From Actinomycetota bacterium (GTDB taxonomy: Bacteria > Actinomycetota > Acidimicrobiia > Acidimicrobiales > Ilumatobacteraceae): a DNA stretch of 52,689 nt. The position numbers and the translations under genes were made by a program. This document shows positions 42,913 through 52,671 of the stretch, piece after piece; the stretch's first letter is position 1; each line of letters begins with the position of its first letter. The DNA lies in assembly GCA_005790505.1 (NCBI GenBank), contig SXUP01000045.1:1-52689 (forward strand). The letters run 5' to 3'. The notes beneath the pieces are model-generated. The model worked only from the letters and a program-made list of their open reading frames with translations, was not told where the DNA came from and did not search any database.

Positions 42913-43275
42913 TTAGCGTACTGGCTTGTAAGCCCAAGCTTCAATCTCAACATCGCCACCAAATGGCAACGCGGCAACTCCGATAGTGCTTCGGGCAGGT
43001 CGACTCTCGCCAAAGCCAGCGACATACGCTTCGTTGAACGTGGCAAATGTGTCCATGTCAGTAAGAAAACACAATGTCTTGCTGACATCTTTGAGTGTTG
43101 CCCCCATGGTTGCAAGTTGTGCCTTGAGATTCGCTACGGCTTGGGCAGTTTGTGCTGCCACACCGCCAGTAACCAACACACCATCTTTGATGCCTAATTG
43201 CCCCGACACGATTAACCAGTCTCCCGCTCGCACAACCGGGGTGTAGGGACTTGTCGGAAGAACTTGTTTGGCCAT
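42913..43275 (-). CDS. RidA family enamine/imine deaminase
   Basis: RidA proteins hydrolyse reactive enamine or imine intermediates to ammonia and ketoacids. The 120-residue protein has SPYTPVVRAGDWLIVSGQLG, NLKAQLATMGATLKDVSK and the end ARSTIGVAALPFGGDVEIEA, all typical. The conserved catalytic Arg is present in GESRPARSTIG. I chose the ATG at 43275 (MAKQVLP). It leads a small minus-strand operon with a membrane peptide and an amidohydrolase, which suggests a linked role in nitrogen compound turnover. Confidence 0.88.
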   Translation of the reverse strand: MAKQVLPTSPYTPVVRAGDWLIVSGQLGIKDGVLVTGGVAAQTAQAVANLKAQLATMGATLKDVSKTLCFLTDMDTFATFNEAYVAGFGESRPARSTIGVAALPFGGDVEIEAWAYKPVR

Positions 43276-43307
43276 AAGTCTCACTGTAGGTCACCGCCGT
43301 GCTCCCC

Positions 43308-43313
43308 TACGAT
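43308..43313 (+). promoter_or_regulatory. candidate -10 element of the lipoprotein gene
   Basis: TACGAT lies seven bases before the ATG at 43321, which would put the transcript start on or next to the start codon. The GGAG between them is only two bases from the ATG, too close for normal ribosome binding. Confidence 0.35.
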
Positions 43314-43320
43314 TGGAGTT

Positions 43321-44211
43321 ATGTCTTTGCTTGCTCCGTTTTCCCGACGGACCTTTTTAATCTACGCCGGCACGACAACTGTGGGCGCCTTTGCCTTGGG
43401 TGCGTGTGGATCGTCAGGCTCGGCAAATCTGGCCCTCCCCAGTGGCGTTGCACTTGTGCAACGGTTCCCAAATGACGTCTTGGTTCCAGGTTCTGTTCGT
43501 TTACCGATCTCGTTGGCTGTTCAAAAGGGTGTACTCACAGATGAAGATCTTGAACTTCCAGAAACTCTGAGTGCCAAGGTCATTAGTGCTGCTTCGGGTA
43601 AGACCATCGTCCAACAAGTAACTGCAGCAAAACACACTAAGGGTGTTCCCCAACCGTATTGGCCTTTCACGGTAACCATTGATGATCCGGGAATTTATTC
43701 GCTCGTTGTTGATGGCGGTCCAGCAGATGGTGCTGCATTCCAGATATTTGAGCGCAGTGTCGTAAAAATTCCATTGATTGGTGACGCACTGCCGCCATTT
43801 GACACACCAACAAAGGAAAACAACGGCGGAATTGATCCAATCTGCACTCGTGCAGATGGAACCTGTCCATTCCATGCTTTCACAGTGACTGAGGCACTTC
43901 GTTCTGGAAAACCTGTTGTATATCTGATTGGTACACCTGCGTATTGCCAAACCGGAACATGCGCTCCTGCTCTTGACGCACTTATTTCGGTGCAAAAAAG
44001 TGTCGGCGAATCGGCCCTATTTGTTCATGCTGATGTGTATTCGGACTCAACAGCTACGACTACTGCACCAGCAGTACGCGCTTACAACATGTCGTTTGAG
44101 CCCGCACTTTTTATTACCGATGAAAAAGGAATCCTTCAAGCAAGGCTCGACGCCATCTTCAACGAGGAAGAAATTCGCGACGTGCTTTTATTGCAAACGG
44201 GAATCAGCTAA
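43321..44211 (+). CDS. Tat-type lipoprotein with thioredoxin-like CxxxxC segment
   Basis: The 296-residue protein starts with a twin-arginine signal (S8-R9-R10-T-F-L), a hydrophobic run and a lipobox ending at Cys29 (ALGAC), so it is probably exported folded and lipid-anchored outside. A middle beta-rich domain precedes a C-terminal part with KPVVYLIGTPAYCQTGTCAP, where C209 and C214 are spaced four apart, resembling thioredoxin-like proteins of the SCO/TlpA kind but without a CxxC. I cannot name the substrate. I chose the ATG at 43321 over an open frame from 43264 because it gives the intact signal. Its end overlaps erpA by eight bases. Confidence 0.82.
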   Translation: MSLLAPFSRRTFLIYAGTTTVGAFALGACGSSGSANLALPSGVALVQRFPNDVLVPGSVRLPISLAVQKGVLTDEDLELPETLSAKVISAASGKTIVQQVTAAKHTKGVPQPYWPFTVTIDDPGIYSLVVDGGPADGAAFQIFERSVVKIPLIGDALPPFDTPTKENNGGIDPICTRADGTCPFHAFTVTEALRSGKPVVYLIGTPAYCQTGTCAPALDALISVQKSVGESALFVHADVYSDSTATTTAPAVRAYNMSFEPALFITDEKGILQARLDAIFNEEEIRDVLLLQTGIS

Positions 44212-44524
44212 ACGATTTGCCACAACCGCAACTACGTGTGGCGCCTGGATTACTAATCGCAAAACCTTGCTCGTTGAGACCATCTTTGAAATCAAGACTC
44301 GCACCTTCTAGCAATGGAGCCGATGCTGGGTCAACGACAACACGAACAGCGCCAAATGTCATAACGATGTCATCGGCGGCGATGTCGCCGTCAAAGTACA
44401 TGTCGTACTGAAAGCCTGAGCATCCACCAGACTTAACTGCTACACGCAACGCCATTTCGGCGGCGCCTTCGTCTAGGAGCAACTGCTCAACTTTGACTGT
44501 GGCTGCGTCGGTAAGTGTGATCAT
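44204..44524 (-). CDS. erpA: iron-sulphur cluster insertion protein (A-type, ErpA-like)
   Basis: A-type carriers deliver Fe-S clusters to target proteins. The three conserved cysteines are C35 (SGGCSGFQYDM) and C99/C101 (SCGCGKSF) in a 106-residue protein, the normal layout. A GGAGG lies five bases before the ATG. It diverges from mrp, another Fe-S factor, across 76 bases. With complex I, the Rieske protein and the ferredoxin nearby in the genome, a housekeeping role is likely; ErpA and IscA cannot be separated by sequence alone. Confidence 0.92.
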   Translation of the reverse strand: MITLTDAATVKVEQLLLDEGAAEMALRVAVKSGGCSGFQYDMYFDGDIAADDIVMTFGAVRVVVDPASAPLLEGASLDFKDGLNEQGFAISNPGATRSCGCGKSFS

Positions 44525-44588
44525 GGGGGCCTCCGAAAGATTGGTAGAAGATTAGTGTTTTATAACTACCCTTCACCTTACAGCCCCA

Positions 44589-44594
44589 TACACT
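44589..44594 (+). promoter_or_regulatory. candidate -10 element of mrp
   Basis: TACACT lies six bases before the GTG at 44601. No Shine-Dalgarno sequence is seen between them, so the mrp transcript is probably leaderless. The -35 region is not recognisable. Confidence 0.4.
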
Positions 44595-44600
44595 ATTTAT

Positions 44601-45776
44601 GTGAGCCAAACTCAGGCCCCCAGCGTTGACGACATCCGATCCTTGCTCCGCGCCGTAATCGACCCAGAACTTGGAGACAATATTGTCGACCTCGGAATGG
44701 CTGGGGACATTACGTTTGCTGACGGTCTTGTTACCGTAGCAATGAAACTGACGATCAAAGGCTGTCCGCTGCGCGTTCAGATCCGCAATGACATTGAGTC
44801 TCGCCTACTCGCTCACCCTGCTGTCACCAAAGTCACTATTGATTGGGGCGAAATGACCTCCGATGAACGGACTGCGGTCATGACGCGAGCACGCTGGAAC
44901 GCCAAGGAACAAGCAACCGTTACGGCCGTACCTGCCAACACGCGCATCCTGGCAATTGCTAGCGGCAAGGGTGGAGTTGGAAAGAGTTCTGTCACGGTCA
45001 ACTTGGCTGCTGCTTTGGCTCTTGCCGGAAAAACCGTTGGCGTTTTGGATGCCGATATCTGGGGTTTCTCGATTCCACGAATGCTCGGCATGCCTGATCG
45101 GCTGCAGGCACGAGCAGTTGACGGTCGTGACAAGCCAATGATTGTGCCCAATGTTCGGGTTGTCGGGAAGGGTTTACTCAAAGTTGTTTCGACTGGAATG
45201 TTGGTCGAAGATGAAAGTACGGCCTTGATGTGGCGCGGTCTAATGCTTACTAAAGCGGTCGAACAATTTCTTCACGATGTTGAGTGGGGAGAACTGGATT
45301 ACTTGCTCATTGATATGCCGCCCGGAACAGGGGACGTACAGATGGGTCTTGCTCGTATGTTGCCGCGAACTGACTTATTGATTGTCACGACGCCTGCCGT
45401 GTCGGCACAAAAAGTTGCTATTCGTGCCGCAGATATGGCTCGTCGCAGTTTTTTGCGTGTCGCTGGCGTAATCGAAAATATGAGTTCATTTGAATGTGAC
45501 CACGGGACGCAATACGAGTTGTTTGGCGCAGGTGGTGGACAAACATTGGCTGACGAGATAGGTGTTGAACTGCTGGGTCAAGTGCCAATCGAATCGACGG
45601 TTGCCGCTGGAGGAGATTCTGGTGAACCAGTGGTTCTCTCGAATGTCGGCAAAGCTGCGAGTGTCTTTATGGAGATCGCTCGGCACATCATTGACAACAC
45701 TCCTGACATGGCAGAAATGTCTGGATGCTCAGCCCGCACTGAAGACGTAGTGGCAATCAGCGTACGCAGTCGCTAG
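44601..45776 (+). CDS. mrp: Mrp/ApbC family iron-sulphur cluster carrier ATPase
   Basis: The N-terminal MIP18/DUF59 domain (about 8-85) is followed by a P-loop ATPase with GKGGVGKS at 122-129 and the family block IDMPPGTGDVQMGLAR. The protein, 391 residues, belongs to the ApbC/Nbp35 scaffold family. The usual CxxC that binds the bridging cluster is not intact (SSFECDHGTQYELFG), which I think is common in actinobacterial Mrp. The GTG start and upstream TACACT suggest a leaderless transcript. Its stop shares CTAG with the convergent NUDIX gene. Confidence 0.92.
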   Translation: MSQTQAPSVDDIRSLLRAVIDPELGDNIVDLGMAGDITFADGLVTVAMKLTIKGCPLRVQIRNDIESRLLAHPAVTKVTIDWGEMTSDERTAVMTRARWNAKEQATVTAVPANTRILAIASGKGGVGKSSVTVNLAAALALAGKTVGVLDADIWGFSIPRMLGMPDRLQARAVDGRDKPMIVPNVRVVGKGLLKVVSTGMLVEDESTALMWRGLMLTKAVEQFLHDVEWGELDYLLIDMPPGTGDVQMGLARMLPRTDLLIVTTPAVSAQKVAIRAADMARRSFLRVAGVIENMSSFECDHGTQYELFGAGGGQTLADEIGVELLGQVPIESTVAAGGDSGEPVVLSNVGKAASVFMEIARHIIDNTPDMAEMSGCSARTEDVVAISVRSR

Positions 45777-46627
45777 CCAAGTTCTTCGTAGCCCGTTTCG
45801 CCTGGCATGACGATGGCGATAACTTTGCCATCAGAGTTCAGTCGCAAGCGAGGCTCGATCACGGGCGGTACACCAACTTTGCGGGCAGCATCTAAGGCGA
45901 TATCGGCTGTCTCGCAGTCCAGTAAAAATTCAAGATTGCTCGTTGTTGGTGGCAGCATTTGCAAATCGCCTGCGGCAAAACGGCTCAGTGCCTCGTGCGG
46001 TTTCACCCAAAGACTTTCAATTGTCTCCCCATCATCATGTAGCGGATCTTGTGCTTGTGGTGCCCGAGCCACAAAAAAACGCGTATCAAATCGACGTCTT
46101 TCGCCAGCAGGAGTAATCCAATGACTTACATAGTGAATTGCATCTGTTGTAAGACGCAGATTTTCTTGACGGCAGAGTTCCGCTAATGAAAGATGACCAT
46201 CATGAACCAAATGCCGGGCTTCTCCAAACCTTTCTATCAACTCTGGAGTGTCAAAACGCACTACATCTCCCGAGTGGGCATGACGTGCCAAAAGTACGCC
46301 CGCTTCCTCAAAGCATTCACGAATTGCTGCAACCCAATATGACAAACCGTTGCGCGGAATCTGCAAAAGTGCACTCGCGTGTTCATCGTTGAGTCCATCA
46401 CAAATCTCTCCGAGTTCTTCGTGGGAATCTGCATCATCAACTCTTCCGCCTGGAAACACATACATCCCACCTGCAAACGTTGCAGACAATGTCCGCCTGA
46501 GCATAAATACATCCAGGCCCGTTTCGTCGTCTCGAACCAATAACACTGTTGCGGCTGGACTAATCGGAACTGTAAGTGGATCAAACGATTCATCTTTTGA
46601 AGGGCCACCACTGCGCGCTGTATTCAC
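45773..46627 (-). CDS. NUDIX hydrolase (NUDT19-like)
   Basis: The 284-residue protein has a NUDIX box interrupted by a long insert, with GGMYVFPGGRVDDAD first and AAIRECFEEAGVLLARHA about 45 residues later. This arrangement matches the NUDT19 type, which in animals acts on CoA derivatives. The bacterial substrate is unknown. The start is a GTG at 46627 overlapping the fxsA stop (GTGA), so the two are translationally coupled. Confidence 0.86.
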   Translation of the reverse strand: MNTARSGGPSKDESFDPLTVPISPAATVLLVRDDETGLDVFMLRRTLSATFAGGMYVFPGGRVDDADSHEELGEICDGLNDEHASALLQIPRNGLSYWVAAIRECFEEAGVLLARHAHSGDVVRFDTPELIERFGEARHLVHDGHLSLAELCRQENLRLTTDAIHYVSHWITPAGERRRFDTRFFVARAPQAQDPLHDDGETIESLWVKPHEALSRFAAGDLQMLPPTTSNLEFLLDCETADIALDAARKVGVPPVIEPRLRLNSDGKVIAIVMPGETGYEELG

Positions 46628-47079
46628 TGATCTAGTCCTTGCTGTGCATTATCTTGGTCAGCCTGAGGATGCTCTTTTATGTTGATTATGCGTCTGTCAT
46701 AAGTTGCACGAACGACTTCAACTTTGTTCGCCGTGCGGGCACTCACAATTTTTAAGACAACAAGTCGTACTGGTGGCAGTAAAAGCAAAAGCCCCAGCAC
46801 ATCAGTAAAAAACCCCGGAGTCACCAGAAGTGCTCCTGCCAGGAGCAAGCAGACACCTTCAACAAGCTCTTGTGACGGCATCTTGCCACTTCTTACCTGC
46901 TCGTTGAATTTTCGCCAGACTCGCAAGCCCTGATACTTCACAACCCTGGAGCCCACAATTGAGATCGCAAACAGCAAGACGATGGTTGGGATAACACCAA
47001 CAACCGAGCCCATTTTTACGATGAAAAATATCTCAATCAACGGCACTGCAATAACGACGGCAAAAATCAACAGAAACAT
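46624..47079 (-). CDS. FxsA family membrane protein
   Basis: The 151-residue protein starts with a hydrophobic helix (LLIFAVVIAVPLIEIFFIVK), continues with PTIVLLFAISIVGSRVVKYQG and LLAGALLVTPGFFTDVLGLLLLLPP split across two helices, the hallmark of FxsA, and ends in a charged tail. FxsA is a conserved inner-membrane protein whose function is not settled beyond a link to phage exclusion in E. coli. It lies five bases after the NfeD gene and overlaps the NUDIX gene. Confidence 0.9.
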   Translation of the reverse strand: MFLLIFAVVIAVPLIEIFFIVKMGSVVGVIPTIVLLFAISIVGSRVVKYQGLRVWRKFNEQVRSGKMPSQELVEGVCLLLAGALLVTPGFFTDVLGLLLLLPPVRLVVLKIVSARTANKVEVVRATYDRRIINIKEHPQADQDNAQQGLDQ

Positions 47080-47084
47080 AAGTT

Positions 47085-48512
47085 TTATTCTGCAGCAGTC
47101 TCGGGTGGGTCGCTTTTGCGCATCTCCCGATAATCACGGGCGGCTCCTTCGAGAGGCTCAATCAAGAGCGTAATTCCGTCAATTGCCGCCACCCGAACGG
47201 CTTGGCCATCAATTAGGGGTGTAGCACGGTTTGTTCGAGCACGCCATTGTGCGCCATCAACTCGAACCGTACCTTCAGGATCAATTGCCCCAACCGTAAC
47301 ACCTTGGGTTCCAATGAGGTTGTCGCGACCAATTGTCGGTGTGCCGAATCTAGTTCGTGTCATTGATGGCATACCAACGACAAACGTGAGTGACACACCA
47401 CCGATGCAAACCAATAATGTAATCCACGATGGACGCATAGTCAGGCCGTCAACCGAACGAAAGAGCAAGAACGTGGACGCCGAATACATCACTATTCCCA
47501 CACCAGTCCATACACGCGGAACGCCTACCTGCACATCAACTGCACATAGGAGCATTGACAGCAGGAGCAAAAGAAGTCCAACACCGTTGAGCGGCAATGA
47601 ACCGGCTCCAAGTGAGCCAAGAATTAAGCAGGTAGCCCCAACCACTCCCGCAATTCCGATCCCAGCCGTAAAAAACTCAAAAATCAAAAGTGCAAGGCCG
47701 ACTGTTAGTAGCAGCAATGCAGACGGTGGACTAGCCACGGTGTGCAAAAGTCGTGGCATTAGTCCCAGTTTTGAGAATCGAACAGAGGTTGCCTCCCGCA
47801 CGACTTGACCGCTGGCATCCACCGAATCAGAAACCGTGTCAAGGGTCGCTCCCTTCACTGTCACACCATCCAGCACGTACAACATATTGCGCAGGACTGG
47901 AACACCACGGTCATCAGTTGCAAACTTAAGGGCACCTTGCTCGCGAGCCTCCAAAAAACCAAGGGTTTGGGTTCCCAGAACATCGTCTGCTTTACCAAAC
48001 GAAATATTTGTTCCGTTTACCTTGAGCGGTACACCAATGCGACCAATACGTGTACCAGGCGCCATCGCTGTCACATCTGCAACAGCAAGAATCTGCGCTG
48101 GCATTCCGTAGGCGCGCGAACCAGATGGCCCAACCCAAACGGCAACTGGAATTGACGAAGCTTTTATGGTTTCAAGAAGCGCTGTCATTCGGTCCCGACT
48201 CACGACTGCCCCTCGACTATTAAGTTGCAAGATGACTGCTTGAGATCCATTCTTTGAAGCCTTCAAAAGCGAACGCTCAATTGCATCGGCAGAGATCTCA
48301 TCAATAACACCGCTGACTTCTATAACATCTACGAATGCAAGATCAGGCACGGCAGTTGCAGATATGACACCATTGACAACATCAGGTGCAGAAACATTTT
48401 CTACAACTTCGGCGGCACTTGCAACGCTCGACGATGCAAATACACTCGCGATTGGCGACAGCAATGGAATCGCCAGACCCAGCATCATGGTGATGCCCGA
48501 TATTTTGCGCAC
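47085..48512 (-). CDS. NfeD-family membrane protein with degenerate ClpP-class protease domain
   Basis: From the GTG at 48512 (GGAGG five bases upstream) the 475-residue protein has a signal sequence, a ClpP/crotonase-like domain (about 60-250), four or five helices (about 265-385) and a C-terminal NfeD OB-fold domain with RVDGAQWRART. Long NfeD proteins are membrane serine peptidases, but here the site that usually reads ASAGTYI after SGARA is YGMPAQI, so the expected catalytic Ser is missing, although MAPGTRIG is kept. It is probably a scaffold, not a peptidase. It leads an operon with fxsA and the NUDIX gene. Confidence 0.87.
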   Translation of the reverse strand: MRKISGITMMLGLAIPLLSPIASVFASSSVASAAEVVENVSAPDVVNGVISATAVPDLAFVDVIEVSGVIDEISADAIERSLLKASKNGSQAVILQLNSRGAVVSRDRMTALLETIKASSIPVAVWVGPSGSRAYGMPAQILAVADVTAMAPGTRIGRIGVPLKVNGTNISFGKADDVLGTQTLGFLEAREQGALKFATDDRGVPVLRNMLYVLDGVTVKGATLDTVSDSVDASGQVVREATSVRFSKLGLMPRLLHTVASPPSALLLLTVGLALLIFEFFTAGIGIAGVVGATCLILGSLGAGSLPLNGVGLLLLLLSMLLCAVDVQVGVPRVWTGVGIVMYSASTFLLFRSVDGLTMRPSWITLLVCIGGVSLTFVVGMPSMTRTRFGTPTIGRDNLIGTQGVTVGAIDPEGTVRVDGAQWRARTNRATPLIDGQAVRVAAIDGITLLIEPLEGAARDYREMRKSDPPETAAE

Positions 48513-48517
48513 TAGGA

Positions 48518-48522
48518 CCTCC
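48518..48522 (-). promoter_or_regulatory. ribosome-binding site of the NfeD gene, inside the divergent gap
   Basis: GGAGG on the minus strand is five bases before the GTG at 48512 and decides this start over an open frame 62 codons longer. It lies within the 15 bases separating the NfeD and ArsA-like starts. Confidence 0.7.
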
Positions 48523-48527
48523 GACTG

Positions 48528-49376
48528 ATGGATACACGACACTTTCTCAGCACATCGCGTGTACTCATTGTGGCGGGCAAAGGTGGCGTTGGGAAATCGG
48601 TGGTGGCTACAACGCTCGCCAATGCGGCGACAAGTGTCGGACTTCACACCCTTTTGGTTGGAATTGAAGGGAAAAAAGTGGTCTCTGGCCTTGATCAAAG
48701 GGTGGAAAGCCTAGCCATTAGCCCTGGTGCCGCATTGTCAGATTATTTCGACTCCCTCGGACTGGGAAGAATTTCACGCCGGCTATTGGCCGCAGGAATA
48801 GTTGATTTGGTCGCATCCTCGGCACCTGGAATTGATGACCTTCTGATTCTTGGAAAGATCAAGCAACTTGAGCGGTCGGGAGATTGGGATCTCATCATTG
48901 TTGATGGCCCACCTGCCGGACAAGCGATTGGACTATTGCGAGCACCGTTGTCGTTGCGCCAAGCAGTCGGAGGTGGCCCGATTCATAACCAAGCGATTGA
49001 GATTATTGAAATGCTTGCTGATCCAAAGCGGTGTCGGGTGATGATGGTGTCAACGCCGGAACTAACGCCAGTATCGGAACTAATTGATACCGCATTTGAA
49101 ATCGAAGACGAGATCGGCGTGGCACTTGGGCCAGTTGTCCTTAATGGCATTGATGACGAACCACTCCCAAAGAATCTCAAACTAAATAAGAAATCTGAAC
49201 TCGGTTCCGCATTGACGTATCGCCACGACAGACAACAACGACACGCACTCGCCTGCGCACTTCTGAGTCAAGAATTACCACTGCAACAACTTCGACTTCC
49301 ACATCTAATAAATGCCGCAGCAGTGTCAACCGAACTCACACCCGCGATGCTCGCTGCAATCGGGGCCCTACCATGA
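48528..49376 (+). CDS. ArsA/Get3-like ATPase, first of a tandem pair
   Basis: This 282-residue P-loop protein has the deviant Walker A GKGGVGKS (17-24) with the signature Lys, and WDLIIVDGPPAGQAIGLLR as the switch region. It resembles the mycobacterial pair Rv3679/Rv3680, which work as a heteromeric Get3-like complex. No arsenic pump gene is near, so an arsenite role is unlikely. It overlaps the second ATPase by four bases (ATGA), as in mycobacteria. Its start is only 15 bases from the divergent NfeD start, so its promoter must lie inside that gene. Confidence 0.88.
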   Translation: MDTRHFLSTSRVLIVAGKGGVGKSVVATTLANAATSVGLHTLLVGIEGKKVVSGLDQRVESLAISPGAALSDYFDSLGLGRISRRLLAAGIVDLVASSAPGIDDLLILGKIKQLERSGDWDLIIVDGPPAGQAIGLLRAPLSLRQAVGGGPIHNQAIEIIEMLADPKRCRVMMVSTPELTPVSELIDTAFEIEDEIGVALGPVVLNGIDDEPLPKNLKLNKKSELGSALTYRHDRQQRHALACALLSQELPLQQLRLPHLINAAAVSTELTPAMLAAIGALP

Positions 49377-50440
49377 AACTCGAGCAACTTTTACGCACAA
49401 AATCGGTACTGGTGTGTTGCGGCACGGGTGGCGTCGGAAAAACTTCAGTTGCGGCGGCTCTCGCCCTCTCTGCGGCACAAGTTGGCCGGCGCGCCATTGT
49501 CATCACGATTGATCCTGCTCGACGACTTGCTGATGCGATTGGTCTTCGCCACAAGATTGGCAACGAACCAGTTTTAGTCCAACAAATTGGTGATGGCCAG
49601 ATGTGGGCAACCATGCTTGATGTCGGGGAAACATTTGATTCCTTGGTAAAACAATTTGCAAAAAACCAGGAACAAACAGACGAAATACTTCAAAATACTT
49701 TCTACCGCAATGTGTCTCGCTCAATAAGTGGAACCCGCGACTACATCGCCGCCGAGCGGTTACTTGCGCTACACAACGACAGTCGCTTTGATCTTGTTAT
49801 TGTTGACACCCCACCAACCCGATCTGCACTGGCGTTTATTGAGGCACCAGAACGCCTTGCACGTTTCCTGGAAAATCAACTTTTCAAAATGCTCATCTCC
49901 CCCACTCTGACTGGGATGAAACTCATCACAGGTGCGCTTCAGCCGGTAGTGCGCACTGCGGGAAAAATTGTCGGAACCGCTGCTCTTGATGATGCGATTG
50001 CATTTCTAAGGGCTTTCGCTGGAATGGAGGATGGTTTTCGTCAACGTGCCAAGCAAAGTTCGGCACTGCTTCGCGGCCCCTTGACGTCATTTGTTTTAAT
50101 TGCTTCAGCGCGCAGCGACACCCTGGAGGAGGCTTCCTATTTTGCCGACAGTTTGCAACGTAACAACATCGCGATTGATTTAGTCATCGCCAATCGAATG
50201 CCTCCCCGATTTGGCGACACCTCTGCAGAAGTTGCACTCACTCGCTCCCAAGACGCTGATCAAGACCTATGGCGCAACTTGGCCCATCTCCACTCCGAGG
50301 CGGAGGAGGCCGATGCCCAACTCGCCAAATTCATGCTCACCCTGCCTATGACATCGTGTCTTCGTATCTCGGAGAGGTCAAATGACATTGTCGACCTGAA
50401 CGGAATTACCGACCTAACGACTTCGCTACTAGTGCCCTAG
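49373..50440 (+). CDS. ArsA/Get3-like ATPase, second of a tandem pair
   Basis: This 355-residue partner has Walker A as GTGGVGKT (17-24): the signature Lys of deviant Walker A proteins is Thr, while the catalytic P-loop Lys is kept. The block FDLVIVDTPPTRSALAFIEAP is the usual switch II. A middle hydrophobic region (about 165-200) could bind a helix, as in Get3. The unequal Walker motifs in the two subunits suggest one active and one atypical partner in a heterodimer. It ends 26 bases before the receiver-domain gene. Confidence 0.88.
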   Translation: MKLEQLLRTKSVLVCCGTGGVGKTSVAAALALSAAQVGRRAIVITIDPARRLADAIGLRHKIGNEPVLVQQIGDGQMWATMLDVGETFDSLVKQFAKNQEQTDEILQNTFYRNVSRSISGTRDYIAAERLLALHNDSRFDLVIVDTPPTRSALAFIEAPERLARFLENQLFKMLISPTLTGMKLITGALQPVVRTAGKIVGTAALDDAIAFLRAFAGMEDGFRQRAKQSSALLRGPLTSFVLIASARSDTLEEASYFADSLQRNNIAIDLVIANRMPPRFGDTSAEVALTRSQDADQDLWRNLAHLHSEAEEADAQLAKFMLTLPMTSCLRISERSNDIVDLNGITDLTTSLLVP

Positions 50441-50453
50441 CGACACTCAGCAG

Positions 50454-50459
50454 TAGGCT
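50454..50459 (+). promoter_or_regulatory. candidate -10 element of the receiver-domain gene
   Basis: TAGGCT lies seven bases before the GTG at 50467, with no ribosome-binding site between, which fits a leaderless start. Read-through from the ATPase pair 26 bases upstream is the alternative. Confidence 0.3.
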
Positions 50460-50466
50460 TTGAATT

Positions 50467-51903
<1,437 letters not shown>

Positions 51904-52671
51904 CTAACTGCGATGGGCAACCAGCCACCAATGACTTTTATTTCCTATCGGAAACTCATCTTGCAGCACTTGCATTGACCCAATGCTGACCGGTCGTTGC
52001 ATCCGACCACCCCCCAGAAATGCCTTTGGCGTCTCAAGATGAACACCGAGCAACTCGAGATGGGCATACACCTGTCGTGGGCTGAGACGATTGGCCTGCC
52101 ACCCGAGACGCGTTGACCACCGCCACCTAGACAGTGGTTGCCCGATCAATGGTGCATGCCACAACACCCGCATGATTGCACTCAGCGGTATTAAAATGAC
52201 ATCTGAAATAACCCATGTGCGGTAATTCAGAATCAGTCGGCCACCTGGTTTGACGATTCTGCATGCTTCAGCGGTTAGGGCTAGTGCATCCTCTTGTTTG
52301 CAATGCTGAAGCGTGATGTACGAAAACACGACATCAGCGCTGTGAGAAGGAAGATCAATAGTGCGCCCATCGGCAACATGTACGGTGCGCAATGTCGACA
52401 CATTCCCAAACCTGGCGACCGTCTCGCGACAACGTTCAAGAAATGAGGCATCAATATCGGTTGCCACAACAGTTTCAAACTCGCGCGTGAAGGCAGCCGT
52501 CATACGACCAATGCCAGACCCGATTTCCACAATGCTTTTGGTGCTGGCTGTTGCCATTAAGCCAAAACGCCGCAGATACTTATCAGCTTCTTCATTGCCG
52601 GTTTCAACGAATTGCTCAAGTGTCAAAGACTCGCCAGTTTCGTTGTTGAATACCCAACCGGTGTCGCGCAC
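51904..52671 (-). CDS. class I SAM-dependent methyltransferase (5' end uncertain)
   Basis: The protein has the SAM-binding motif IVEIGSGIGRMTAAF, an acidic residue at the end of strand 2 (VVATDIDASF), and VVFSYITLQHCKQED followed by VKPGGRLILNY, typical of Methyltransf_11/25. The substrate is unknown. The first start in the window is a GTG at 52671 (255 residues), but the frame stays open to the window edge, so the true start may lie outside. The last 90 residues form a less conserved lid-like domain. It is six bases upstream of asd on the same strand. Confidence 0.8.
   Translation of the reverse strand: MRDTGWVFNNETGESLTLEQFVETGNEEADKYLRRFGLMATASTKSIVEIGSGIGRMTAAFTREFETVVATDIDASFLERCRETVARFGNVSTLRTVHVADGRTIDLPSHSADVVFSYITLQHCKQEDALALTAEACRIVKPGGRLILNYRTWVISDVILIPLSAIMRVLWHAPLIGQPLSRWRWSTRLGWQANRLSPRQVYAHLELLGVHLETPKAFLGGGRMQRPVSIGSMQVLQDEFPIGNKSHWWLVAHRS

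Noticed and set aside
48513-48698. 62-residue extension of the NfeD protein
   Set aside because: It is antisense to the ArsA-like gene and would bury the signal peptide; GGAGG before the GTG at 48512 decides the start.
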